64,000 bases of DNA, taken from positions 1,798,001 through 1,862,000 of the forward strand of contig CAVTJK010000004.1 of NCBI GenBank assembly GCA_963734965.1, in the 5' to 3' direction. Positions 8,488 to 17,672 of the stretch are shown in pieces; the stretch's first letter is position 1, and each line of letters opens with the position of its first letter. Position numbers and translations under genes: made by a program. The notes below the pieces were generated by a model that had not been told where the DNA came from, did no database searches, and was given only the letters and a program-made list of their open reading frames with translations. This DNA comes from UBA4742 sp963734965. Its GTDB lineage: Bacteria > Actinomycetota > Acidimicrobiia > Acidimicrobiales > Acidimicrobilacustridaceae.

Positions 8488-9111
8488 CTATGGGATCAGG
8501 TAGACGACGGCGAAGATGACGATCCACACGACGTCGACGAAGTGCCAGTACAGGCCGATGACCTCGACCGTCTCGGACCGGTGCTCGGGTATCTTGCCGC
8601 GCAACGAGAGGATCAGGAGCGAGACCAGCATGATGATGCCGATCGTGACGTGCACGCCGTGGAAGCCGGTGAGCGTGTAGAAGGCCGATGACGAACGGCT
8701 GGTCGTGAAGCCCATGCCCTCGTGCAGGAACACCGTGAACTCATAGACCTGGCCGGCGACGAAGGTCGAGCCGAGCAGGGCCGTGGCGACGAGCCAGGTG
8801 CGCAGGCGGTGGTGATCGCCGCGCTCGATGGCCGACACGGCCAGCACCATGGTCAGCGAGCTCATCAGCAGCAGGAACGAGCTCACGGAGGTGAACCCGA
8901 GGTCGTACACCTGCTTGGGCGCCGGGCCCTGGCCGGCGACGGGCACCTTGTACAGCAGATAGGTCGTGATGAGCCCCCCGAACAGCAGGCACTCGGACGC
9001 GAGGAACAACCACATCCCGAGCTTCGTGTTCGAGATCCCGGTGTTGGTGTCGTGCTCCATGTGGGGGGCGGGAGCCCGCAGGTCGCGGTCGGCGGCGACG
9101 GTCTCAGCCAA
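8488..9111 (-). CDS. ctaE: Cytochrome c oxidase subunit III
   Basis: Seven-helix subunit III of the aa3 oxidase, which stabilises subunit I and its proton uptake. The conserved helix III Glu is in LGMWLFLASECLLF, the GFHGVHVTIGI block is intact, and the final helix reads GLYWHFVDVVWIVIFAVVYL. The likely start is the TTG at 9111, which lies inside the 3' end of ctaD (8-nt overlap) and gives a normal length of about 207 residues. A COX3-like paralogue at 13366-13989 lacks the Glu and Asp present here. Confidence 0.9.
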   Translation of the reverse strand: MAETVAADRDLRAPAPHMEHDTNTGISNTKLGMWLFLASECLLFGGLITTYLLYKVPVAGQGPAPKQVYDLGFTSVSSFLLLMSSLTMVLAVSAIERGDHHRLRTWLVATALLGSTFVAGQVYEFTVFLHEGMGFTTSRSSSAFYTLTGFHGVHVTIGIIMLVSLLILSLRGKIPEHRSETVEVIGLYWHFVDVVWIVIFAVVYLIP

Positions 9112-11137
9112 CGGTCTCGACCTCCTTGGACTCGACCGAGTCGAGCTCGGCGGCGGCGTCGGATGTCTCGGCCTCGGCTTCGTCGGCGGTCCCCTCGTCG
9201 GGGCCGTGCTCGTCGCCATGACCACCACCAGGGGCGTCGGGGGGCTCGAGGGCCCACCCGAACACGGCCACCAGCAGCATCAGGCCACCGACGAGGCTCA
9301 GCCAGAGGGTGTAGAGCAGGCCGTAGGCGATCACCGGCAGCGAGAAGGCGGCGATGATCGGCCAGTACGACGGCGACGGCAGGTGGACGCCCTTGCCGTC
9401 GCTGTGCTGGGCCACCTCCTCGATGGTGTGGATGCGCACCAGCTTGTGGTCGGACGTCTCGGCGTACTTGCGGTACCAGAAGTCGTCGAGGCGGGTCACG
9501 ACCGGGACCGGGTCGTAGTTCCACTCGGGCACCGGGCTCGGCGTCATCCACTCGATGGTGCGGGCATCCCACGGATCAGGCCCCGGCGGAGGCAGGGACT
9601 TGGCCTTCTGGCGGCTGTAGAAGATGTTGAAGATGAACATGGCCACGCTGAAGGCCAGGGTGAAGGCCCCGATGGTGGCGATCTTGTTCCAGAGCTCGAA
9701 GCCGTAGCCCGCGTCGTAGGTGTAGATGCGGCGCGACATCCCCTGCAAGCCGAGCACGTGCATGGGCGCGAACGTCAGGTTGAAGCCCAGCAGCATGACC
9801 CAGAAGTTGGTCTTGCCCAACCGTTCGTTGAGCAGGTAGCCGAACACCTTGGGCCAGTAGAAGTAGAAGCCGCCCATGAAGCCGAGGAAGGCACCGCCGA
9901 ACAGCACGTAGTGGAAGTGGGCGACGATGTAGTACGTGTCGTGCTGCTGGGTGTCCGACGGGGCGACGGCGTGGGTGACACCTGACAGGCCGCCGATCGT
10001 GAACATCGTCACCAGGCCGATCGAGTAGAGCATCGGCGTCGTGAAGTGCAACTTGCCGCCCCACATCGTGGCCGTCCAGTTGAGGATCTTCACGCCCGTC
10101 GGCACGGCGATGAACATCGTGGTCAACGAGAACGTCGTGACCGAGATGGGCCCGATGCCGGACACGAACATGTGGTGGGCCCACACGCCCCAACCCATGA
10201 ACCCGATGGCGATGCCGGACCAGACGATGAACTTGTAGCCGAAGATGGGCTTGCGCGAGAAGACCGGGAGCATCTCCGACACCAGGCCGAAGGCCGGCAG
10301 GATCATCAGGTAGACCTCGGGATGGCCGAACACCCAGAAGAGGTTCTCCCAAAGTAAGGGATTGCCGCCGCTGCGGACGTCGAAGAAGTTGGCGCCGAAC
10401 AACCGGTCGAACATCAGCAGGAACTGCGCGCACGTGAGCACAGGGATGGCGAACAGCAGCAGGAACTGGGTCACCAGCGTCATCCACGTGAACACCGGCA
10501 TCTTGAACAGGTCCATGCCGGGACAGCGCATGTTGAGCACGGTGACGATCAGGTTCACGGCACCGGTCAACGACGCCACACCGGTGATGATCAGGCCGAG
10601 GTTCCAGTAGTCGATGCCGTGGCCCGGCGAGAAGATGACCCCGGAGTTGGGCGCGTAGTTGAACCAGCCGCCGTCGGCCCCGCCGCCGAACAACCAGCTC
10701 GAGTTGAGGAACAGACCGCCGGCGAGGAACGACCAGAAGCTGAAGGCGTTGATCCGCGGGAAGGCCACGTCGCGCGCCCCGATCTGGAGCGGCATCAGGT
10801 AGTTGGCGAAGGCGGCACCGATGGGCATGACGACCAGGAAGACCATGGTCGTGCCGTGCATGGTGAAGACCTGGTTGTAGGTCTCGGCCGACAGCAGCTG
10901 GTTGCGGGGTGCCCACAGCTGCGAACGGATCAGCAGCGCCTCGCAGCCTCCGATGATGAAGAAGATCAGGGCCGCCGACCCGTACATGATGCCGATCTTC
11001 TTGTGGTCGACGGTGAACAACCACCGGCGCCACGACGCCTTGGGATGGGTCGGACGCGACAGCACCCCCAGCGGCTCGAACGGCGCGCCTGGGCCCCCAG
11101 CGGGCAGAGCGAGTGGCTGAGGGTCAGTGGTGGCCAT
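9104..11137 (-). CDS. ctaD: Cytochrome c oxidase subunit I (catalytic)
   Basis: Intact 677-residue catalytic subunit of an aa3-type heme-copper oxidase. All metal ligands are present: H94 in FTMHGTTM (low-spin heme), H272 and cross-linked Y276 in GHPEVY, H321-H322 in WAHHMF (CuB), and H407 and H409 in VAHFHYVLF (heme a3 and low-spin heme). Twelve core helices end around residue 510. A C-terminal extension adds a soluble linker, two more membrane segments near SYWPIIAAFS, resembling a fused subunit IV-like domain, and an acidic tail. ATG start at 11137; it follows ctaC by 57 nt in the same transcript and overlaps ctaE. Confidence 0.97.
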   Translation of the reverse strand: MATTDPQPLALPAGGPGAPFEPLGVLSRPTHPKASWRRWLFTVDHKKIGIMYGSAALIFFIIGGCEALLIRSQLWAPRNQLLSAETYNQVFTMHGTTMVFLVVMPIGAAFANYLMPLQIGARDVAFPRINAFSFWSFLAGGLFLNSSWLFGGGADGGWFNYAPNSGVIFSPGHGIDYWNLGLIITGVASLTGAVNLIVTVLNMRCPGMDLFKMPVFTWMTLVTQFLLLFAIPVLTCAQFLLMFDRLFGANFFDVRSGGNPLLWENLFWVFGHPEVYLMILPAFGLVSEMLPVFSRKPIFGYKFIVWSGIAIGFMGWGVWAHHMFVSGIGPISVTTFSLTTMFIAVPTGVKILNWTATMWGGKLHFTTPMLYSIGLVTMFTIGGLSGVTHAVAPSDTQQHDTYYIVAHFHYVLFGGAFLGFMGGFYFYWPKVFGYLLNERLGKTNFWVMLLGFNLTFAPMHVLGLQGMSRRIYTYDAGYGFELWNKIATIGAFTLAFSVAMFIFNIFYSRQKAKSLPPPGPDPWDARTIEWMTPSPVPEWNYDPVPVVTRLDDFWYRKYAETSDHKLVRIHTIEEVAQHSDGKGVHLPSPSYWPIIAAFSLPVIAYGLLYTLWLSLVGGLMLLVAVFGWALEPPDAPGGGHGDEHGPDEGTADEAEAETSDAAAELDSVESKEVETVG

Positions 11138-11194
11138 GGGCGGGCTCCGTGACGACAGGGTGCGGTCGCGTGGGATGGGGGTGGGGGCGGGTGA

Positions 11195-12464
11195 TCACTT
11201 GAGCGTCTCGAAGTAGGCGACCAGCTCAGTGATCTGCAACTCGCTGAGGTGGAGGTTGGGCATGCCGCGGTGCTGGAGGGCGGCCTCGGGCAGCACCAGC
11301 GGAGGGTTCCGGATCCAGGCCTGCAGGGCCGTCCGGTTGAAGATGAACGGACTCGGATCGCCGCCGTAGAGGGCGTTGCCCGGGTCGCCGGCCAGCGCCA
11401 GATCGTTCGGATCGCCCGGATGGCCCGGGTTGTTCGGGTCGTTGGGCGAGTAGAGGTTGAAGACGGAGCCGGCGAAGGTGCCGCGGGTGGCGATGTGGGT
11501 CAGGTCGGGAGCGACGCCACTGACGAGCTCCTTCTTGGCCGAACCCGACGCGATCTTGGCGTCGTTCACGCCGCGGATCAGGTGGCACGACGAGCACAGC
11601 TGGCCCTTGAAGACGGCCTCGCCGGCCTTGGCCGTCTCGTCGGTCGGCGTCACCGCCGGCTTCTGTTGGTTCTTGATCCAGGCGTCGAACTGCGTCTTGG
11701 TGACCACCCGCACGACCATCCGCATGTTGGCGTGGGACAGGCCGCAGAACTGCGTGCACTGGCCGCGGTAGACGCCCACCTTGTTGGCGTTGAACAGCAG
11801 CGGGTGGTGCTGGCCCGGCACGGCGTCCTTCTTGCCGTTCAGGGCCGGGATCCAGAACGAGTGGATGACGTCTTGCGAGGTGATCGTGAGCTCGACCGGC
11901 TGGTGGACCGGGATGATCATCTCGTTGGCGGTGATGATGTCGCCCTTGGCGGTGTCGGTGTACCGGCCGTCGTTGTTCATGTCGTAGTGGAAGGACCACC
12001 ACCACTGCTGACCTGAGACCTCGACGTGCAGCGCGTTCTTGTCCGTCTGGTTCAGCTTGATGATCGTGGCGACCGTGAAGATCCCCACGACGACGAGGAT
12101 CAGCAGGGGCACGATCGTCCAGCCGAGCTCGAGCACCGTGTTGCCCTCGAGCTGGCTCGGGAACTCGTCCTCGTCCTCGCCCGTGTCCCGGAAGCGCCAG
12201 ACGATGTAGAAGATCACGGCGAAGAGCCCGATCATGACGACCAGGGCCACCGCGTACACCGGCGTGATCAGGGTCTGGATCTGCTCGGACTGCACGCCGT
12301 GCGGGGTCAGCGAGGTCAGGGGCTTGCCGCCGTTGGCGAACACGCCCGCGATCATCGAGCGCGACGTAGAGGCCGCCGATGATGAGCACGACGAGACCCG
12401 CCAACAGCAGACCGACGCGGGCCTTGCCCCGACGGGGTGACCCTCCGCTGGCCGGAGCGGCCAT
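11195..12464 (-). CDS. ctaC: Cytochrome c oxidase subunit II with fused cytochrome c domain (one frameshift)
   Basis: Subunit II of the aa3 oxidase, receiving electrons from cytochrome c. Two N-terminal membrane helices precede a cupredoxin domain with SGQQWWWSFHYD and the CuA site GQCTQFCGLSHANM. A class I cytochrome c domain is fused at the C-terminus with heme motif CSSCH and a later Met ligand candidate in RGMPNLHLSE. The signal/first helix encoded from the ATG at 12464 is separated from the rest by a one-base insertion near 12360. The ATG overlaps the stop of the upstream membrane protein (TGATG). Confidence 0.92.
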
Positions 12465-13361
12465 CAGGACCTCGCCTCGCGTCGGGAGGGCGCGCCGCTG
12501 GCGACGCCCGGCTCACGGGACAGCTGGGGCATGGTCACCTTCCCGATCCCTCCGGCACCTGGTGGCCGGACGTGCGATCGTCCTTCTCGACTCGACGTGG
12601 TCCTCGGGCGGCGCCGACGAATCCCCCCGAAGATGATGGCCAACCCCAGCACGAACAGGATGAGCGTGATGGCCGAACGGCTGATCTTGGGACGCAGGGC
12701 GACAACGATGCAGCCGCCCAGGATCAGCACGCCGATGATGCCGAACACGGCGGTCGACGCGTGCTTGTTGGGCAGCGTGAGCAGCACCCTCGAGAAGCCG
12801 ACGATGACGACGGCCACCAAGATGAAGGCGGTGATGGGCAGCCGCATGGGCTCGGCGATCTGACGGTAGAGCTCGAGGTTGATGCGGTCGTCGCCGGTGG
12901 CCCGCTCGGCCCAGGCCCGGATGGTCCACATCACGACCGAGGCTCCGAGCACGATGGCGGCGGCCAGGGCCAGCGGTCGACTCGAGATGGCCAGCCCGAC
13001 CAGGATCGTGCCCACGCTGAAGGCGGTGATCACGGGCCAGTAGTTGGTGCCGCTCGGGGCTCGCGAGACGGGCACGGCGTCGAGCTCGATGGCCTCGGCC
13101 TGGGCGGTGGCGTCCGCATCGCGCAAGGCCGTGAACACGACGCCCAGGGCGCCGGCGACGATGGCCACGCCGAGCACGAGGGTGTAGGCGAGGTGGTTGC
13201 CGACGCCGCCCTTCCACCCGATCGTGAGCGGGCCGATGACCTGGTCGATGATCTGCTCGTGGTGGCTGGTCACCCCGACGAGGTAGGCACCGATCAGCGC
13301 GACGATGAAGAAGGCGCCGTAGAAGCGCATGGTGATGGTGATGGTGCGGGACTTGAACATG
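12464..13361 (-). CDS. Polytopic membrane protein of the oxidase operon, subunit IV-like core
   Basis: About 298 residues with roughly eight hydrophobic segments and a basic tail. I do not recognise a named family. The segment TNYWPVITAFSVGTILVGL resembles the start of the C-terminal membrane extension of CtaD (SYWPIIAAFSLPVIAYGLL), suggesting it contains a detached COX subunit IV-like unit. It starts at an ATG 4 nt after the stop of the COX3-like gene, and its stop overlaps ctaC (TGATG). It therefore belongs to the oxidase transcript and is probably a structural subunit or assembly factor. The charged tail after IIFGGI may reflect a late frameshift. Confidence 0.6.
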
Positions 13362-13365
13362 ACGC

Positions 13366-13989
13366 CTACTTCGCCACGTAGATCGCGTACCAGATCAAGG
13401 CGTAGGCCGCGACGCTCGTGTGCCAATAGAGAGCCGCCGCGGTGATGCCGTCGTGCTGGCGGCTGGTGTACTGGCCGGCCAGCGCCCGGAACCCCATCAG
13501 CCCGACGAAGATCATGGCGACCACCGTCATGACCAGTTGGGCGCCGGTCACCGTGTAGATCAGCACCGACTGCTGGTTGGCGTGGATGTCGAGGCCCATC
13601 AGCGAGTACAGGTAGGCGGTCTGGTTGAGGAAGGCGAAGGCCAGCAGCAGGGACACGCCGATGGCCAGGTAGGTGTGGCGGCGATCGTCGTTCTTGATGG
13701 CCGAGACGGCCCACTGGATGGTGGCGGCCGACATGAGCAGCGTGGCGAACATCATGTTGGGCTGGGTCAGCGGGATGTGCACGCCCTGGGGGAGCCAGGT
13801 CCCGCCGTGCTGGCGACCCAGGCTGCGCTGGGTGAGGTAGACGCCGACCAGGCCGAGGATCAGCATCATGCTGGCGGCGCTGGCGAAGGCGGTGCCCACG
13901 AGCAGGACGCGTGGTCGTGACAGCGGTGGCGGCGGGGCCTCCCCGATGGCCAGGGGCTCGTGTTCGTCGACCGCGACGATCGCCGCCAT
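13366..13989 (-). CDS. COX3-like membrane protein lacking conserved subunit III residues
   Basis: 207 residues, heme-copper oxidase subunit III-like, with about five to six hydrophobic segments after a proline-rich N-terminus. Compared with CtaE in this window, FLASECLLF corresponds to FASAASMMLI (the helix III Glu is gone), and YWHFVDVVW corresponds to YWHTSVAAY (the Asp is gone). ATG start at 13989 overlaps the stop of the COX1-like gene by one base (TGATG). It pairs with that protein as ctaE pairs with ctaD, so the two may form a non-catalytic subcomplex. That is inference. Confidence 0.7.
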   Translation of the reverse strand: MAAIVAVDEHEPLAIGEAPPPPLSRPRVLLVGTAFASAASMMLILGLVGVYLTQRSLGRQHGGTWLPQGVHIPLTQPNMMFATLLMSAATIQWAVSAIKNDDRRHTYLAIGVSLLLAFAFLNQTAYLYSLMGLDIHANQQSVLIYTVTGAQLVMTVVAMIFVGLMGFRALAGQYTSRQHDGITAAALYWHTSVAAYALIWYAIYVAK

Positions 13990-15605
13990 CAGGGTGCCTC
14001 CTGTGCTTCGGCCCGATCGAGGAGCGGCTCGGCCGAGACCATCCGTTCGAGAACCCCGAAGTTGGCCGCCTCCGGCGGGCTGGTCGTGGCCCATTCGAGG
14101 GATTGGCCGACGCCCCAGGCGTCGTCGGGCGCGTCGCCGTGGCCCATGAACAGCGAGATGACCACCAACGCGATGGCCACGACCAGCAGGGCGGCCCCAA
14201 GGGCGGACGTGCCGTAGAGGAAGTGCATCGAGTCAGCCAGGCCCGACGCCTTGAACTTGAAGCCGTAGACGAACAGCGGCAGGCCGACGACGAGCGCCCC
14301 GACCGTCCCCACCAGCGCCGCCAACTTGGCCACGCCGTCGTGGGCGAAGCGACCGAAGAGCTTGGGGGCCCAGTAGACGATCCCGCCCAGCCCGGCGAGG
14401 GTCGCCACGGCCACGATCAACAACAGGTGGCCGTTGGCGTAGGGCGAGCCGAACCCCTGCTGTCCCCACCGGATGTCGTGCAGGTCGAGTTGCTTGATGG
14501 TGTAGATGCCGCCGGCCAGGACGGCGAGGAACAGCACCAGGGCCGAGCCGAGCACGAACAGCATCGGGCTCTTGAGCATCGACGAGCCGGAGCGACCCGA
14601 GCGCGCCGTCGCCATCCACCCGCCGAGCAGGACCACCGTCGGGAGGATGATCAGCACCGACAGGGCGATGAACAGGGCCTCGTTGTACACGTCCGGGTAG
14701 AAGGCGGGCTGGGCGAAGGCCCCGAAGGTGAGGATGCCGAAGGCGCCGATGGCGGCCATGAGGGTGCTGCGGTGCTTCTGGCGGACCCCCGACAGGGTGG
14801 CGACCACGTCATTGGCCAAGCCGAGGGCGGGGATGGCCAACGCGTAGATCTGCGGCTGGGCGAACACCCAGGACACCTGGGTCCACTGGTTGGTCCCGGT
14901 CGCGAAGAACGACGGCTTCCCGTAGTGGTGGTCGACGTAGATGAGCACGATGTTGGCCAGCAGCACGGGGAGGGTCAGCACCCAGATCGAGGCGGCCACC
15001 ACCACCGACCACGAGAACATCGGGATCCGATCGAGCCACAGGCCGGCCGTGCGCAACGAGATGATCGTGGTCAGCAGGCAGATGCAGGCGACGATCAGGC
15101 CCGCCGCGACCAGCGCCAGTCCGGCGTAGGTCAGGTCGACGGCCTTGACGCGCCCGCCCAGGGGCCCGCCGTCGATGACGTAGGAGGCGACGACGATGAG
15201 CGAGCCGATCAGCCAGCCCCAGAAGCCGGCGGCCGCGGCGCGCGGGAACGCGACGGTGTTGGCGCCGATCTGAAGGGGCGTGATGAAGGTGGCGAGGCCG
15301 ACGAAGAGCGGGATGGCGAAGAGCAGCACCGCCGCGATCTGGCTGGCCGTGTAGACCTGGAAGACGTGGGCCGTGGGCAGCAGGTGATGGGCCTGGTGGG
15401 CGGCGTAGAGGGTGTCGAGCACCCAGGCCGCCGCTCCGAAGAACAGGGCGAACCCGATGTAGGCCCGGCCCAGGGAGCGATGATCACCCGTACCGATGAA
15501 GCCGGCCAGGCCCGTCTGGGAGTGCTCGGGCAGCCCGATGAATCGCTCGGGCTCGGTCTCGTCGGCGGCGGGTTCGGTGGTGGGTCTGGTCTCGGTGATC
15601 GCCAT
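13989..15605 (-). CDS. COX1-like membrane protein without heme/copper ligands
   Basis: Intact 538-residue, roughly 12-helix protein clearly related to CtaD: both share LQIGAnnVAFPR and the pattern W-V-F-x-x-P-x-x-Y. Every canonical ligand is replaced when the two proteins of this window are aligned by hand: H94 to Y85, H272 to Q250, H321-H322 to Q299-P300, H407 to G392, H409 to L394. The Tyr of the His-Tyr crosslink survives as Y254. It therefore should bind no heme a, heme a3 or CuB. It opens the oxidase operon (ATG 15605), upstream of the COX3-like gene, the subunit IV-like gene and ctaC. It is probably a structural or regulatory paralogue. Automatic annotation would call it cytochrome oxidase subunit I. 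Confidence 0.8.
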   Translation of the reverse strand: MAITETRPTTEPAADETEPERFIGLPEHSQTGLAGFIGTGDHRSLGRAYIGFALFFGAAAWVLDTLYAAHQAHHLLPTAHVFQVYTASQIAAVLLFAIPLFVGLATFITPLQIGANTVAFPRAAAAGFWGWLIGSLIVVASYVIDGGPLGGRVKAVDLTYAGLALVAAGLIVACICLLTTIISLRTAGLWLDRIPMFSWSVVVAASIWVLTLPVLLANIVLIYVDHHYGKPSFFATGTNQWTQVSWVFAQPQIYALAIPALGLANDVVATLSGVRQKHRSTLMAAIGAFGILTFGAFAQPAFYPDVYNEALFIALSVLIILPTVVLLGGWMATARSGRSGSSMLKSPMLFVLGSALVLFLAVLAGGIYTIKQLDLHDIRWGQQGFGSPYANGHLLLIVAVATLAGLGGIVYWAPKLFGRFAHDGVAKLAALVGTVGALVVGLPLFVYGFKFKASGLADSMHFLYGTSALGAALLVVAIALVVISLFMGHGDAPDDAWGVGQSLEWATTSPPEAANFGVLERMVSAEPLLDRAEAQEAP

Positions 15606-15716
15606 GTCAGTGCAGGGATGACCTCGTCGTCACCGCGACCTGCGAACGCACACCCAACGCCGGGACAGGCGAGGCGGCGTCCAGGTTCGCGGGGCCGGAG
15701 CAGGGAACGAACAGGG

Positions 15717-15722
15717 ACTCTA
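15717..15722 (-). promoter_or_regulatory. Possible -10 box of the oxidase operon (TAGAGT)
   Basis: In the 199-bp gap between ctaB and the COX1-like gene, TAGAGT on the minus strand would give a leader of about 105 nt. No convincing -35 is seen. The rest of this gap holds nothing I can name. Confidence 0.3.
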
Positions 15723-15804
15723 CACACCCCATGCAGGTGGGCCGAAAACCCGTGCCGACCGGTGATCGACGGGGGTCGGTGGGGCGGCTCGGGCAGGTCA
15801 TGGC

Positions 15805-16703
15805 TCAGATCCCGTGGCGAACGAGCACGTCGACGACCATGGCCCCGAACAGCAGCGTCACGTAGGTGATCGAGTAGGTGAACAGGCGCATGGCCTGCTT
15901 GGGCGACTCGGTGCGCAGCACCTGGACGGCCAGGTAGGTGAAGACCCCTCCGAGGACGATGGCGCTGCCGAGGTAGATCACGCCGAGGTGGCCCACCGCG
16001 TCGAACAACAGGGTCAGCGCCCACAGCAGCAGCGTGTAGATGAGGATCCGCACGGCCGTCGTGTGGAAGCTGGCCACCGCCGGCAGCATGGGCACGTCGG
16101 CGGCGGCGTAGTCGTCCTTGTAGCGGATGGCGAGGGCCCAGAAGTGCGGCGGGGTCCAGTAGAAGATGACGGCGAAGAGCACGACGGGCGCCCACGCCAG
16201 GTGGCCGGTGACGGCGGTCCAACCGATGAGCACCGGCACGGCCCCGGCGGCGCCACCGATCACGATGTTGCTGCTCGAGGTCCGCTTGAGCCACAGCGTG
16301 TACACGAACACGTAGAAGAGGCAGGCCGACGACCGCCAACACGGCGCTGATGAGGTTCACGAACGCGCCACAGCCACACGAAGGCCACCACTTCGAGGAC
16401 CACGGCGAAGATCAAGGCGTGGCTCGGCTCGATCAGACCCGTCACGAGCGGACGGTTCTGCGTCCGCTTCATCACCGCGTCGATGTCGCGATCGACGTAC
16501 ATGTTGATGGCGTTGGCGCCGCCGGCGGCGAGCGTGCCGCCGACGACGGTCGCGACCATCAGCCAGATCGGGGGCACGCCCCGCTCGGCGACGACCATGG
16601 TGGGCACCGTCGTGACCAGGAGGAGCTCGATGATGCGGGGCTTGGTCAGAGCCACGTACCCAGCCGCGCGGGTGCGCATGGAGGGACGCATCGTGGAGGC
16701 CAT
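15805..16703 (-). CDS. ctaB: Protoheme IX farnesyltransferase (heme O synthase, frameshifted)
   Basis: Membrane UbiA-type prenyltransferase converting heme B to heme O, the first step towards heme A for the aa3 oxidase. The N-terminal fragment contains TKPRIIELLLVTTVPTM and the Asp-rich prenyl-PP site NMYVDRDIDAVMKRTQNRP. The C-terminal fragment has the second motif FYWTPPHFWALAIRYKDDYAAADVPMLP, which is diagnostic of CtaB. The frame breaks near 16370 and 16325. ATG start at 16703 with TACGAT 9 nt upstream, so probably leaderless and separate from the oxidase operon. Confidence 0.92.
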
Positions 16704-16712
16704 CAGCCGCCG

Positions 16713-16718
16713 ATCGTA
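16713..16718 (-). promoter_or_regulatory. -10 box of leaderless ctaB (TACGAT)
   Basis: TACGAT on the minus strand ends 9 nt before the ctaB ATG. It is divergent from the LLM gene promoter at 16766. Confidence 0.5.
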
Positions 16719-16765
16719 GGCACGGGTCGGGCGGCTGGGACAATCGCCCTCACAGGGTCTCCACA

Positions 16766-16771
16766 TACAAT
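16766..16771 (+). promoter_or_regulatory. -10 box of a leaderless LLM gene (TACAAT)
   Basis: TACAAT ends 7 nt before the GTG at 16779. It is one of the best matches to the actinobacterial -10 consensus in the window. Confidence 0.6.
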
Positions 16772-16778
16772 CCCGCGG

Positions 16779-17672
16779 GTGCGCATCGGCGTCGTGATCC
16801 TGCCCACGATGGACTGGCCCGACGCCCGGTCGCTCTGGCGGCGAGCCGAGGCAGCTCGGCGCGCACACCGCCTGGACCTATGACCATCTGACCTGGCGGG
16901 ATCTGAAGGACGGGCCGTGGCTCGGGGCCGTGCCCTTGCTGGCCGCCGTCGCCGCGACCACCGAGACCATGAGGATCGGGACGCTCGTCACCTCGCCCAA
17001 CTTCCGCCACCCCGTGACGCTGGCCAAGGAGGTGATGACCCTCGACGTGATCTCGGGCGGACGCCTGACGTTGGGGATCGGCGCCGGGGGCGTCGGCTGG
17101 GACGCCACCGCCCTGGGTCAGGCGCCCTGGTCCCGATCTGAGCGGACCCGACGCTTCGAGGAGTTCGTCGCCGCGCTCGACCACCTGCTCGACCCAGGCG
17201 ACCACCGCCGAGCTCGACGGTGAGTTGTACGACGCCATCGATGCCCGCTGCGTCCCTGGCTGCACGCAGCGGCCGCGCGTGCCGTTCGCCGTCGCCGGGG
17301 GAGGCCGACGGGCCATCGCGCTGGCCGCTCGCTTCGCCGAGATCTGGGTGACCATGGGCGATCCCCAACACGCCGGCGACCTCGACGCCAGCGGGTGCAT
17401 CGAGGTCGTTCGGCGCCAGAGCGATGCCCTCGACGAGGCGTGCGCGGCGGATCGGCCGCGACCCCGCGACGCTCGATCGGCTCTACATGCAGGGCGCGAC
17501 CCGCGAGCCGTGGCTCGAATCGGTCGGTGCCTTCGAGGACCTGGCCGGGCGCTACTCCGGGCTCGGCTTCACCGACCTGGCGCTGCACTGGCCGCGCGCC
17601 GAGCCGCCCTATGTCGCCGACGTCGACGTCTTCGAGGCCATCCTGGCCGGCGCCGTCAGCGGCTCCGGCTGA
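16779..17672 (+). CDS. LLM-class F420-dependent oxidoreductase (frameshifted)
   Basis: Luciferase-like TIM-barrel oxidoreductase, distinct from the one at 1598. It opens MRIGVVILPTMDWPDARSLWRRAE, continues after a break as HTAWTYDHLTWRDLKDGPW, and carries MRIGTLVTSPNFRHPVTLAKEVMTLD and ISGGRLTLGIGAGG, typical of F420-dependent members. The C-terminal part (FEDLAGRYSGLGFTDLALHWP) completes the barrel. Frame breaks near 16850, 17198 and 17445. The GTG at 16779 is supported by the TACAAT box. Its 3' end overlaps the convergent subtilase gene by 17 nt. Confidence 0.82.

Noticed and set aside
15607..15801. 64-codon ORF in the ctaB/COX1-like gap
   Set aside because: No ribosome site, composition like non-coding DNA, and it overlaps the only promoter-like sequence in the gap.
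13911..15869. 652-codon plus-strand ORF antisense to the COX1-like gene
   Set aside because: Low-complexity Arg/Gly/His-rich translation, no motifs; it mirrors the codon bias of the real minus-strand gene, as do several other long antisense ORFs.
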